A stretch of DNA of 64,000 bases from Malus domestica. Its lineage: Eukaryota; Streptophyta; Magnoliopsida; Rosales; Rosaceae. The stretch covers positions 35,045,001 through 35,109,000 of the forward strand of contig NC_091671.1 of assembly GCF_042453785.1 (NCBI RefSeq), given 5' to 3'. Below are positions 21,931-33,474 of the stretch, piece by piece. A program made the translations under genes and the position numbers. A model generated the notes under the pieces. It worked only from the letters and a program-made list of their open reading frames with translations, did not search any database and was not told the DNA's origin. Each line of letters begins with the position of its first letter. Position 1 is the stretch's first letter.

Positions 21931-23306
21931 CAAAGTGCTCTGACAGAGTTAAAACATGTGAAACTAGCAGCTCCCACTACCGTGCTATGACCAAGCAGGG
22001 TAAAGGAATAGCATTACTACTTATTGTTAGGGAGACTCCTATATATGTCGACCTCCATCCCCAACGGACAGGCAGACCTGCAAAAATGCTCAACCCTTCA
22101 TCATATCTGAGAGGGCACTCCCAACGAAGCCTTTCGAAATATTCAGCTTTCTTTCCCCCCGATAATACCTCTGCAAACAAGCTATACTAGAGCAAGAATA
22201 TCTCATATCATCAGGGTTAAAAGCAAGAGTATCCCATATCATGCTTTTTCCCTGTCTTTTCCTTTGGCCTTGTTTTTACCTGCAAGACAAGGAGAAAGAG
22301 AGCAATCAGTCAGCACTTGGAATCAAGCTTCCAGCCAGGAACTGACTGCCTGGAACCCCTTACCTGATTACTTACCTGACATTGCTCTCGAGTACTCATC
22401 TTCAACATCTTATGTTTCCAGGGAAGATTCCACATCTGCTTGAGGAACAGATAGGGCAAGTGCGAAGGATACAAGGAAGCATGTGGAGACAAGCGTAACA
22501 GCACACGTGCCGATACATCCATTACTCTGTCAAAAGCAAAAGTATCCCATATCAGCAGGGTGGAACGTACTATAGATTTGATGGACTTGTTTTGACCCTC
22601 AAATTCTTCAGTCGGCCTTATATTCTGGAGGAAACCAGAAAACCCTCCAGCTCAGTTCAAGAATAAGCCTGTGGAAAGTTACTTCTTCAAAAGCAAAAGT
22701 ATCTCATATCATCTCTTCTCATTTTTCTTCTCTTTATCCTTCATGCTGCTGCAAGATGGGGAGAAGGTGAACAATCAGTCGGAGCTCTGATTGCTTACCT
22801 TGTCTGTCACCTCTTTCAGCAGACCCCCTAGCTCGGCAACTTGGGGGACTCCTACTACATGGTTTGTATCGCGCTTGACCAAGCCTGAAACTACAAGTAA
22901 GCTTCAAGTGAAATTGATACATTACCTTGTGCATCTCCACCAGTTAAAGATACCACCCCTGGATGGAGGAAGAGTACTTCCAGAGAAGATGCCACATCTA
23001 CCTATGAGACAGATAAGGCAAGTCAAGACGACACCACACTCCGATATTTAGAAGTTTAGTGATTACGAGATCATTCTCCCACAATATTTCCTAATGTCAT
23101 TTGTACTAAATCATTCACTTGTACTCACTAAAGGAGAGCTTGAACCTATGTACTTGTGTAAACCCTTCACAATTAATGAGAACTCTTCTATTCCGTGGAC
23201 GTAGCCAATCTGGGTGAACCACGTACATCTTGTGTTTGCTTTCCTATCTCTATCCATTTATATACTTATCCACACTAATGACCGGAGCAATCTAGCGAAG
23301 ATCACA

Positions 23307-23922
23307 AAAAGCGACCGTTTTCGCCACCTAGGATCTATCTTGCAAGAGAACGGAGAATTAGATGGAGATCTCAACCATAGAATACGAGCTGGATGGATGA
23401 AGTGTAAGAGTGCATCCGGCGTGTTGTGTGACCGTCGTAGGCCACTGAAGCTCAAGGGAAAATTTTATAGGACGGCAATAAGGCCAGCGATGTTGTATGG
23501 CACAGAATGTTGGGCGGTGAAGCATCAACACGTACACAAAATGGGTGTAGCGGAGATGAGGATGCTTCGTGGGATGTGTGGGCACACGAGAAAGGATAAG
23601 ATTGGGAATGAGGATATCCGAGGTAAAGTAGGAGTAGCCGAAATTGTAGGAAAGATGAGAGAAAATCAGCTCCGGTGATTTGGACATGTGCAAAGAAGGC
23701 CGACTGACGCTCCGGTTCGAAGATGTGACTACGGGACAGAGGTTCAGGGCCGAAGGGGTAGAGGAAGACCTAGGAAAACTTTGGAAGAGACTCTAAGAAA
23801 AGACTTAGAGTACTTGGATCTAACGGAGGACATGACACAAAACCGAGCGCAATGACGTTCTAGGATTCATATAGCCGACCCCACTTAGTGGGAAAAGGCT
23901 TTGTTGTTGTTGTTGTTGTTGT
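23307..23922 (+). mobile_element. RTE-type LINE, 3' end (copy B)
   Basis: Repeats the last 585 bp of copy A at about 95% identity by eye, with in-frame stops (for example before FGHVQRR). It continues to the complete family 3' end: CCCACTTAGTGGGAAAAGGC followed by a TTG repeat tail (about 23901-23924). A simple-repeat tail instead of poly(A) is typical of RTE elements. It joins directly to the second part of the gypsy 5' LTR. Confidence 0.88.
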
Positions 23923-23956
23923 TGACTGAAACAATCACCCGAATTACATTACTCCT

Positions 23957-24360
23957 CAAATTGTGGGGTTTTGGTGATAAAAAATGAGGTGGAGAACGGC
24001 GAGGTTTAGCGGTAGAGGATGAAGTGAGAGTGGGTGAGTGGACTCACCAACGACTCGGCACTGATCGTAGTAGGCGGATCGTCTGGAGCGGGTGACTCTT
24101 CGTCCACCACGTCCAAGGGAAGCACGGCCGTCGGGTCGCCAGCTTGTCGCTTGCAGTGTCGTCGGCGGTCGGGTCTTCTCTCAGTTCTCTCTCCAGATCG
24201 AATCATGCGGCTATCGGGTCATCTCTCAAATATGGATCATACGACTATCTGGTGTAGAGGTCTGCAACTATGGCAGCGGATGTCGTCGGAAGTAAAGAGA
24301 GAGGATCGAAGAGAAAGAGGGGGCTATGGAGTGAATTTCATTAATTTTGGGCCCAAATTG
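23957..24360. other. GC-rich interior of the Mutator-like element
   Basis: Much richer in G and C than the AT-rich arm that follows (24360-24654). It matches in character the short GC-richer piece at 5815-5897 on the other side of the nested gypsy element. Plus frame 24034-24363 is open for 109 codons but has no recognisable domain. Such interiors in small Mutator-like elements can be captured gene fragments (Pack-MULE), which is only a possibility here. Confidence 0.4.
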
Positions 24361-24663
24361 TAAATTTTTATTTTATTTTATAATACTTTTTATTATTTTC
24401 AAATATTTATAAATAATAACAATTTTTAATTAGATTTTTTTTCATGTGGTTTAAACTTGACATCTATATGAACAAAATTGTGGGCTTCACAGTTGTCATA
24501 TCATCATTTAACAAATAAATTAATATAAAATTTAACGGATGTGTGACATTGCAATGAATTTCTAAGATGAAGTATGATATTACAATGTTTAAAAAAAATG
24601 AGATATGAGTTTGTTATGTGACCTAAAGTCGATGTGGTAAAATATAATTTACCCTAAAAAAAT

Positions 24664-25019
24664 TGATCAAACATATCCTCATCATCCAGACAATAATGAT
24701 ATCCTCATCATAAGATAGTGGCGTATTTGTGTGGCTCATTCGTATGTTTGTGAGAGTCAATTTATGAATTGTGAGTTAGAGAGCAATTTGAGAGAGTATT
24801 CTCAGTTTGTTTGGGTTCTTTACTTGTTTGGTTTTGTTAGGTTCTGTAATTTGTGAGATTTGGATTTGGGAGAGTTTAAACATTTTTTTCTAATCTTCGT
24901 TTGTTTAATGGAATTTCCTCATCGTGCTTTGCTCATGGATGCAAACTTTTACACCAAACTATGTAAATCTCTTCTGTTCAGTTTAAGATTGCTTGTTTTA
25001 ATTAGTTTTTATAGATAAT
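24664..25019. other. non-coding stretch between the MULE and a solo LTR
   Basis: About 355 bp, no convincing frame. The missing upstream exons of the F-box gene (5018-5510) would be expected on the minus strand from here on, but I recognised none. Confidence 0.4.
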
Positions 25020-27520
25020 TGTCACAGCCCGTTCCAAAATATTACATTCGTGGCTGTGAATGGACGAAATTGCCCTTAAGAAATACTAAGTATGTGAAGC
25101 TCAAGTTGATAATTATCTAGGTTCCTAAGTTTTGAAAATAAAATGGAATTTAATAAGGATGGAACTTAGATTTTTAGGTTAAAATTTTGTGGTTTAGAGT
25201 TGGGGATTGGAAAAGGACCACGTGGGATCCCCATTCCTTATTTCCCTCCCCATTTCCCGTATACTGTCCTTCATACTCTCTTTCTCTTCCTCAGACCTCA
25301 CTCTCTCTCTCACCCTCTCGAACACACGGGCAACCATCAAAACCACCTAAAACTATTACCAACGCCGGATTTAAAACCACCATTGCACTCCTGAGGACTC
25401 CACGATCACGTAGGTACCAGTTTAAGGTAAGTTTCACTTCGAAAACCCTAGTTTCTAAAGTTGCCGTGAATGTGTACTGTTCATGAGCTTTGAATTGGTT
25501 GATTTTTAGGACAATCCAAGCTCATGGTGAGCTTAGTGAGGTCCCAAGGAAGCTCGGAGTGCTTCGTTGGAAGGATTTGGACGTCGGGATCACGAGGGTT
25601 AAGTTTGGCCGGTTTTGCTTGGATTTTTCCGGTGAGATTTAGTTGTTTTTGAAGCTTAAAAGTAGTATATTGTAATTCTACATGTTGAGGGCTTTAAATT
25701 GATATATTATACGAAGAACATGGTTGAGAAACGAAGGAGAACGAAGCATTTGAAAATTCCCCAGTTTTCCGGCCACCGGAAAAACCAGTCCGGCGAACCC
25801 GCGAGGAAGAAGGTGCGCGTGGGCGCGCGTGGACCCGTGCCTTCCTTGGCGCGTGGGGGCGCGTGCTACAGTAAACAATTATTTTAAAAATATGTCGACG
25901 TCCGTGACGTCGAGTAGATCACTGTGGTATATTCATATACACAAATTGAGCACCGTATGAGAAAGTTATTAAGGATTGTTGGTTAGGTGTTCGAATAACG
26001 TTTTATAGTTTTCGCATTAGGTGAAAATGTGAATTGATGATCCGACCGTTGGATCGTTACCAAACTTTAATACGTTGCAATACGTAATGTTTGAGGATTA
26101 TTGGAACTTACGGATTGGGAATCCGAGTTACGGATCTTCCGGAATTGGAGTTGTAAGTTCATAAAATAAAATGTTAACCGTCACTTAGTTTTGGAAATTG
26201 ACGGAGATCCGACCGTTGGATGGTAATGAAATTTTAGGATGTTATCCTAGAGATATATTGTGGACCTTTGGAAGTTATGGATTTAAAATCTGAGTGGTGG
26301 ATCTTCCGGATTGAACTACGTAGTGACGTATTTTATATAAGTTATATATTCTATCGATATGAATTCTGAGGTTGGAATTGATTATTGTTTTAGGCGCCGA
26401 TCGTCATGACGCCTTGGCGTATTGTGCTAGGGAGTTGTAGGGCGAACTCCAGGTGAGTGGGCAGTTTTGTTTTCCGTATATATATATACTTGACGTTTTC
26501 CCAGAAATTGAAATTGAATGAAAGTATGCTTTAAATGCAATGTATAAAATTATATGAAAAGTATATTGAAATGTGAATTGAGATGCCATGCATAAAAGTA
26601 TATGAAAAGTATATAGAAATGTGAATCGAATTGCCATGCATGAAATGATATGAAAAGTATGAAATTGAGATATGATGCATATGAATGAATGGTGCGGCGG
26701 ACGCACAGGTGAGTATCAGGTGAGTATTTAAATACTGATATGATGATGTTAATGTATATTGAGCTCAAATCCTGCACCATGGTTTAGTGCTTATAGTATT
26801 CACCGCATCGCACGCTCGCCTTGGATCCAAGTAGATGCTGGTCGCACAGTCCACGCGGAGTGGGTGCGACGGGCCAGTCGAAGAGTGTTAGTGAGATTTC
26901 GACTGGTGGGTGACCTTAGATTATGTGCACAGATGATTGATGAGAAAGCACTAGAGCGTAACTTGTGTGCAGAAGGCCGGACAGGTCACAGAGGTGACTC
27001 CGGCAGAGTGAGAGTGATAGATTTTGAGCTCTAGGTTCAACCGTACATGGCTATTAGAGGGCCTCCGGTTGATTACTTTCTTGCACCTGATATGATTATT
27101 GTTGATGCATCCATACTTAACTGTTGAATTAGACATGGCATGGCATGATTGATAAAGAAAAATGTTGAGATAGTAAAAATGAAGTTTGAGAATATATATG
27201 TATATTTATATTTTACATTTCTGGGAAAGTATACAGGTTTTACGGAGAGGGGTTACAACGTTTTGAGAAATGTTTGGATTTGGAAAAGAATTGTTTTACT
27301 GACCCACTCAATTTTGGTTTTGCGCCCCTCCAGGTTCAGGAATCACAAAGGTGTGGTGACTACGAGGAATTCGACGGTGTTCTGACAGATTGGACAAAAT
27401 TAGGACTCACCTTCGGGTGTATCAACTTATAAATTGTATCTTAAAGCTTCCGTACTGTGCAAATGGTCACGTCACTCTCACGTGACGGCCAGCATGCCCT
27501 CCTTCGGGACGGGGTGTGTC
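25020..27520 (+). mobile_element. solo LTR (about 2.5 kb)
   Basis: Ends TGTCACAGCCCGTTCC and GACGGGGTGTGTC, with ATAAT at 25015-25019 and 27521-27525. A terminal A seems lost or shared at the right end. No coding domains. Internal near-repeats around GATCCGACCGTTGGAT (26040 and 26207) with a following ...GAACTTACGGAT / ...GAAGTTATGGAT resemble 10432-10530 in the LTR unit at 9263 and, inverted, 31110-31300 in another solo LTR, so these LTR families share modules. Three strong hairpins lie at 26841-27003. Confidence 0.75.
26841..27003 (+). repeat. three consecutive perfect-stem hairpins in an LTR
   Basis: Hairpin 1: GTCGCAC (26841-26847) with GTGCGAC (26864-26870), plus inner CCAC/GTGG across a 3-base bulge. 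Hairpin 2: CCAGTCGAA (26874-26882) with TTCGACTGG (26898-26906), nine perfect pairs. Hairpin 3: CCGG-ACAG-GTCAC (26977-26989) with GTGAC-T-CCGG (26994-27003). Confidence 0.7.
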
Positions 27521-27525
27521 ATAAT

Positions 27526-29737
27526 TCTCACTTTACTACCCTCAAGTATTGTGAAATTCCGACTTTCATACCTAAATTGTTTTTCGTCTCACTTTCATAC
27601 CTAAAGTCTACATATTTTGTCATACTTTCATACTTGCGTTACCTTTTCTGTCAGCACATCCGTTAATGCGTGACGTGATACTCTCGTAGACAATGACATG
27701 GCACAACGAGCCCTGTAATATATGAGGCAAATAAAACGTAAAAGAAAATTTGGACAAAAATCAACAAATAAAAAATAAAAGACAAATTATATTTGTATTC
27801 ATTTTAATATTTTATTTAAAAAATTAAAAAGAAACCACTGCTCTTCTGCACCGCATCATCGCCATTGATGCCAAGTCCAACATGCTTCAGCTCCTCAACA
27901 CAACTCCCCCAATTGCAATTTTCAAACAATTTTCTCAGCCTCTCGAGTAAAAGTAGAAATATAGAGAATAATCTTAAGGATGACTTTGAAGTACGATTTG
28001 GATTGTTCTCAAAAAGTGTTGTTAGCCCCCTACTCAAATGAGTTTGCTAAAAAGTTCTTGGTAAATCTCTTCCATGATACAACATAGTATGTTCGATTAA
28101 CAAAACTGAATTATATTCCTTTAGAAATAACTAGAAAGAAATTGCATAAATGTGATGGAGAGAGAAGAGAGTAAGGAAAGTAAAAATAAGTTTCTGAAAT
28201 TGTGTTTGAAATAGTATACCACAATAAGTATTTATAGACATTAAAGCATCCGTTCATCGAGTCCCTTCATTTTAGTTGAAGACATACAACTCTTTTTAAT
28301 AGTGCTGACCCAAAAAACATGTCATCTATTTAGAGTTTCCAGAAAATAAATATTGACTGATTGCATCTTTTAATTCTACTGAGTAAGTATCATGTCTTTT
28401 AATAAAAAATTGTTCAACCAAAAGGTACAAGGTTGAATTAAATCCAACCTTTCTATACATATGTTGCCTCACACATCGCAGCGGCACAAGGTCGTGTGTA
28501 TGTGTATATATTTATTGAAATCTCTAGCACTCTCTGCAAATTTTCTTCCCCAATAAAACTTCACTCTAATCATTACTAAGTTCATCTTCCTATTTTCCCA
28601 CCTGGGTTGTATTTCGATTTTCCTTTCGTTTTCTACCTGGCTGTCGAAGGAGCGCACCTGGGTTGTATTTATGACATGACAAACAGTGTTGTTCTCAAAG
28701 TTGCATTCGCAGTCAGTATTTTTCTGGGATCCCTTGGTTGCTTCTCTGTTACCCCTACCATATTGTTTCGGAAAAATTAGTATGAGATCTTTAATTTCTA
28801 ATGTTCATTAACTGAGACCTTATCAGTTTTTAGATTTTGATCAAAGTTTCTAATATTAGTATTAATGAGTTACATGTCAGTTACATAATTGTTTTTAAAA
28901 TAAAAATTAGTAATTGATTTAGGGTTTTAATACTCACATCCTTACTAAATTCCTAATTAATTTTCAATTAAAAACATCTCCAAAATATAAAAAATAAAAT
29001 TAGAATAAGTTTGTACCCATTAATTTTTTTTTTTATAAAAAATTTCAATTTTTTAATCTTATATGTACCCATTCATATACCAATTTGTTATTTTTAGAAT
29101 GTACCTTTTTTAATATAAAATGTACCTATTTTTTATATAAAATTCATTCAATCTTTTTCTTATCAATTTTTTAAAACTTATATGGGTTCATTACGTTCTA
29201 TTTCGTTGATTTGAAAATGTATTCATGTCAAGTTAATAGAAGAAATTTAATATATATATATATATATATATATTTTTTTTAAATGTACCCATGTTTTTGT
29301 GCAATAATTTTTTGGTTAGTATTGATGAACATACCCATGTATATATAGAAAAAATATATTGGAGAGTATAATTTATCTTTAGTATTTTTTTATCCCATAA
29401 ATTATTGGTTTTATTTAAAATCTCATTAATATAAATAACTACAAATTTCTTTTTTAATTTAAAAATATAATAACTACATAGAAATACATTATTACATTAA
29501 TATCAAGAACTTCAATAAAAAATTGAAAATCACAAAGGTTTCAGTCAAAGAACATTAATTGTTAGGGATCGCATCCATAGTCTCCCTTTGATCTTTACCC
29601 TATTTTTGGTTGACAAAAGAGGATTATATTAATAGGTAGTTGGACACCATTCACAAAACTAGCGTAAGAAACGCGAAGATTTTTCGATCTAGGATCATAA
29701 CGAATCCAAGCGATATTGATCCGTCTGATTGTAATGG
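27526..29737. other. AT-rich intergenic sequence
   Basis: No supported gene. 27526-27720 has the texture of a Mutator-like terminal region (repeated ACTTTCATACCTAAA, CACATCCGTTAATG) but I found no partner end. A (TA)n tract lies at about 29251-29271. Confidence 0.4.
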
Positions 29738-29745
29738 ATCCGTTC

Positions 29746-30632
29746 TAGGGATGGGCAAATACCCATTGGTTATAGGTAACCGCGGTTACCCGCCCATTTA
29801 AATTAAACGGTTACTGTTATGGGTAACCGTTTAAATAAATAAATGGTTATGGGTATAACCGTTTACCCGCGAAATTTAAATGGGCGGTTATGGGTATTAA
29901 CCATGGTTATAAACGGTTAACCATTTACCCATTTATTTTATATATGTAAAACTAACACAAACCATGTTCTCGATCCAATAATACTTAGCACCCAATAAAT
30001 TAGCAAGGAATTCATCGGTCCTTCTCTCAATAACACTACTACAGGAATGATGATTCTCATCATCAAAGAATTGGCCAAATTAATTTAAATTCCTTGCGGG
30101 TTACCGTGAAATTGACAGAAATACTTTGACAGAAATGTCTTCTAAACAATTTTTGTAACCCAATAATACTTAGCAAATATTATATTTACCTTCATTGGTA
30201 ACAATTAAAAATATCATCCGTAAACTATTATTTCAATTATTGGAATGATATAAGGACTTAAAAATTAAAATATAGAAATGTATGATGAATGTATCTATAA
30301 CAGTGTTTAATTGTCAAAAAAAAAAAATTATGACATTTTTTTTTTAATTTTCAAGTTGTTAAAAAACATGTAGACGGGTGAAAAAAGGGTAATGGTAAAA
30401 AAAAAGAAGATAAACGGGTTAAAAAAGATAAATGGGTAAACGGGTATTAAACGGTTACGGTTAAATTGGTATGTGGTTATGGGTATGGTTAACCGTTTAT
30501 AAACGGTTATGGGTATGTGTATAACCATTTAGGCAATTACCCAATGGGTAAACGGTTATGCGGGTATGAGCATAAACGGTTATGGGTAAATTAACCGCGG
30601 TTACCCGCCTGCATAACCATTGCCCATCCCTA
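29746..30632. mobile_element. hAT-type MITE, copy 1 (887 bp)
   Basis: Perfect 8-bp duplication ATCCGTTC at 29738-29745 and 30633-30640. Terminal inverted repeats TAGGGATGGGCAA / TTGCCCATCCCTA. The sub-terminal regions are filled with repeats of AACGGTTATGGGTA and its complement. No transposase. A second copy is at 45782-46658. Confidence 0.92.
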
Positions 30633-30867
30633 ATCCGTTCCAAGGCTTTAAAACTTTAGACTTTAGAGAGTTACAACAAAAAGGTGGACCAATTGCCTTC
30701 ACCATCCAGGCTTTGGCCCTAGGAACAAAGCTTTATCAACCTTGGAAAGATAACTCATTACTATTGTGCATACAGTCAAGCAATGGTAAAATTATTTGCA
30801 GGAGTGCCACTTTGTGATCAAAGCTGACTATAACAGCCTTACGTACTTCCTTAATCACAAAGCAAAC

Positions 30868-32177
30868 TATAACGACCCAAAAATTCTTATTTGGAAGCTA
30901 AAATCCGGTGTAGGCCAAAATAAATTCATGATCAATTTCCACGATATTAACCATAATTATTTCTTTCCTTAAAAGAAATCCAACACAAATAAATTTGGAT
31001 TATTTTGTGGCCGCATCTAACCATCTCGTTAGACTGCCTACGTACCCTACGAAGGGGCTAAGCCATTCATAGTTCACATTACGCTTACAACATACTAAAA
31101 TTTCATTACGATCCAACAGTCGGATCTCAACCAATCACAACAATCGAGTGGCGGTCGACGTTTTATTTTACAAACTTACAAATCCAATTTGGGAAGATCC
31201 GTACGTCGGATTCCCGATCTGTAAGTTCCTAAGGTCCTCAAATATTACGTATTATAATGTATCCAAGTTTGGTGGCAATCCAACGGTTGGATCGTTGGTT
31301 CCTAAACTGATCAAGCACTGGATCGTAGTGAATTTAGATTCAAATGATCAACCTACATCAAATGATTATCAAATCTAAAATCAAGACATCTAATATGGCT
31401 TAAAAATAACATTGACGTCCATCTGGCCATGCGCCCCTGCAGGTGGCAATCAGCCGCCCCGATTCGTCGGACAAATTCAATTATTTCTAAAAATTCTCAA
31501 AAATTACAGAAATGAAGATCTCATTGAGTAGAACAAGTTTTATACTTGTGGCAAGTCCAATATGGTCGGGAAATGGTCCAATTTGGCTTGCAACCGCCAG
31601 AAAACCTTAGAATAGGTGTTCATTGATTCGCCACCTCCGATGCTCCGCCGACCCTACAACTGGTTGAGCTTTGTTCTAGGCCTCAAGGGGAGTCTAATGG
31701 TGGTGGTAATTGGTGGAAAACGTTTCACAAATGGTTGATCACCGTCGAGCTCACTCGAACATGTCGGTGGAATCCCTCGCAAAATCATGGCCAAACACTT
31801 CGAGTTTGGTTGAAAATGGATGGGAAAGTGGCACGGAAATGATTTGGTAGTGGTGGGGAGCTTTTGATTGCTTGAAAAATGCCACGAGGCTGTTAGAAAT
31901 GGATGCCGGCCAAAGCGGGTTGGGATGAAGAAACGGGTATAAGGGAAAGATGTTTTTGTTGGGCATTCCTTCCCCTCTCTTATTTTCCCTCATGTTCCCT
32001 CTCCGATTCGTCAACCTTCTTCCTCTCTCTTCTTCTAATTCGGATCACTCTCCCATTTCCTCTCCCGAACTTCCTAATTCTTCTTCTTTTTCCTCTTCTG
32101 CCATCAGGCATTTTTCTTTTCTTTTCTTTTTTTTTTCCCACCAAACACATATATTTTAGATTTTCCAGGGCATTACA
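30868..32177 (-). mobile_element. solo LTR (1,310 bp) inserted in gypsy RNase H
   Basis: CAAAC duplicated at 30863-30867 and 32178-32182. Ends TATAACGACCC (decayed TG) and GGGCATTACA. Carries the two-hairpin LTR motif at 31012-31076. The pyrimidine-rich stretch 31960-32150 yields long frames that are compositional only. Confidence 0.9.
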
Positions 32178-32360
32178 CAAACACACTATTTCAGCAAAAA
32201 TGGATGGCAAAGCCATTGATTATGAGATTAAATACAAGCATAGATTTGATAATATGGTAGCAGATGCTTTGTCTAAGGTGCTAGGTTCAATTCAACTACC
32301 TAAAGCATCACTTAAAACTTCTTGTACTCAAATGGAGTGCACATAAATTAAAAGACACGT

Positions 32361-32680
32361 TGTAAACATGAAAATTCTATATTGAATTAAACGAGAACAC
32401 GTGTACAAAGAATATTTGTATTAATGAATTTATAGGGTTACAATCTCTGTTTACAACTTTCCTCTGATTTAGTCTTCAAATTTGATGTGGATGCGTAGGT
32501 TGTTGATCTAAGGGTCGCGATGACTTGATCTCGGACAAACGATTGAACGATTGCTTCAAGTTTTAAGCTTGAAACAATGTGTGGATGATCTTTACCTCAG
32601 GTTTAGGGCTGCGGCAAAGGTAGTGTTGATGTAGGATTTCGTTGATTCAAGGATATTAATGACTTGATCTTGAACTGAAC
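32361..32680 (-). repeat. 3' LTR of TR-GAG element, shortened
   Basis: Matches 36493-36800 (TGTAAACA..., TATAGGGTTACAATCTCT / TGTAGGGTTACAATCTCT, GGATGATCTTTACCTCAGG). The rest of the 905-bp LTR is not found here. Coding-like sequence (VFKRLSKPKKQ) follows instead, so this LTR lost its U3 part. Confidence 0.75.
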
Positions 32681-33474
32681 GTCGTTACCATTTAGTTCCG
32701 CCTTCCTCTTCCTAGAAGGCTTCTTGGTTTCTTCAAGTCTTTCCAAGGTCGACCATCTTGGAGGATAGCTAGCTGTGTTGCTTTGTTTCTTAGGTTTTGA
32801 CAACCTTTTGAACACAAAGCTTTGGGGTGTTAGCGTGTTAAACCGTTTGAAGACAGAAGTTCGGTCTTGACCACCAATGCAATCAAGTGCCGAAATTTTG
32901 GATTTTGAACGATTCAGCTTATTGAATACTGAAGTTCGAGAGGTAGTTTAGGCTCATCTTGAATTTGTTCAATGCTCACGCTGATGTGTTGAGCGTTAGT
33001 GTTTTTTGCTTTACTTGAAATCTTCACAGGTGTATTTGGTGTGAAGCCAAGTCAAACTTTGTTGTTATCAACTCCGTAACCATGTTCCTTCAATTTCTTT
33101 TGAGTCTCGGTGAGGTCACATTTTTTATCGTTGACAATGTTTGCATTCTTTTTTCCAAGATTTGAAAATGAGGGGAAATCGTACCCAGCCTTTGACATGA
33201 GTTGGTAGACGTTTGGGTCGAAACACTCTTTGGTCCTCTTGGTTGGAAGAGAGCTTGGTTCCGCTCCCTTTGGTAGGGGTTTTACGAAACCTTGTGGTGG
33301 TTTTGAAACTTTAGCGTTGCCTAGCTGTGTCAGAGGTAAAACCGCATTTGTCTTGAGCAGCTTTACATTGTCCTTGTGCAGTTGTGTGTCGGCTTTGCTT
33401 ATTCCAGTTTCTAATAAGGATTGCCCATCTTTTCTTCTCGATATCAGGATGTATTGGAAGATTGGTGTGTTTGG

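Larger units (their letters stand above)
18620..23306 (+). mobile_element. LTR-derived block with tandem repeats and antisense ORF
   Basis: Bounded by TGACTTGG at 18620 and ATCACA at 23306, between two RTE copies. The flanks (CTCAG and AAAAG) do not match, so it is not a clean insertion. The last 200 bp (AATGAGAACTC ... TGGGTGAACCACG ... CTTGTGTTTGC) look like the R/U5 end of a plus-strand LTR. It contains an antisense ORF (18883-19557), a plus-strand TATA box (19671) and a tandem-repeat field (about 19690-21930). It could be one very long solo LTR, or a 3' piece of a Tat-lineage gypsy element (antisense ORF plus LTR). I lean to the second. Confidence 0.6.
5898..23951 (-). mobile_element. Ty3/gypsy retrotransposon, chromodomain type, heavily invaded
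   Basis: Two LTRs are recognisable: 5898-6262, and 16471-16800 continued at 23927-23951. On the minus strand between them lie primer site, gag, protease, RT, RNase H and integrase, which is gypsy order. Target duplications are CCCCT (5893-5897) and CTCCT (23952-23956), one mismatch. The element's own sequence is about 7 kb; the rest comes from later insertions at 9263-13558, 14681-16159 and 16801-23922. Polyprotein frames carry many stops. The integrase tail resembles a chromodomain (VLVQWNDQEEANATWEDFDEL), which points to the chromovirus group. Confidence 0.9.
5524..24654. mobile_element. Mutator-like element (outermost shell of the nest)
   Basis: The left end (GGGTACATTACAAAAAACC from 5524) and the reverse complement of the right end (GGGTAAATTATATTTTACC from 24654) stay alignable for roughly 150 bp as far as a shared TTTGTTAAATG. 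They are flanked by identical 9-bp copies of TAAAAAAAT at 5515-5523 and 24655-24663. Long TIRs with a 9-bp duplication are the Mutator hallmark. Without the nested gypsy element (5898-23951) the shell is only about 1.1 kb and has no transposase, so it is non-autonomous. Its interior is GC-richer than its arms. The duplication is A-rich, so the TIR alignment carries most of the weight. Confidence 0.75.

Noticed and set aside
18620-23306. Complete LTR retrotransposon with two LTRs
   Set aside because: I found no pair of direct LTR copies, no pol domains and no matching target duplication.
24034-24363. 109-codon plus-strand ORF as a gene
   Set aside because: No domain, and GC-rich interior of a Mutator-like element; kept only as a possible captured fragment.
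27526-27720. Another Mutator-like terminal repeat
   Set aside because: The texture is similar to the end at 5524, but no inverted partner or 9-bp duplication could be found.
31903-32346. 147-codon plus-strand ORF
   Set aside because: It fuses pyrimidine-rich LTR sequence to the RNase H end across the CAAAC duplication, so the fusion is an insertion artefact, not a gene.
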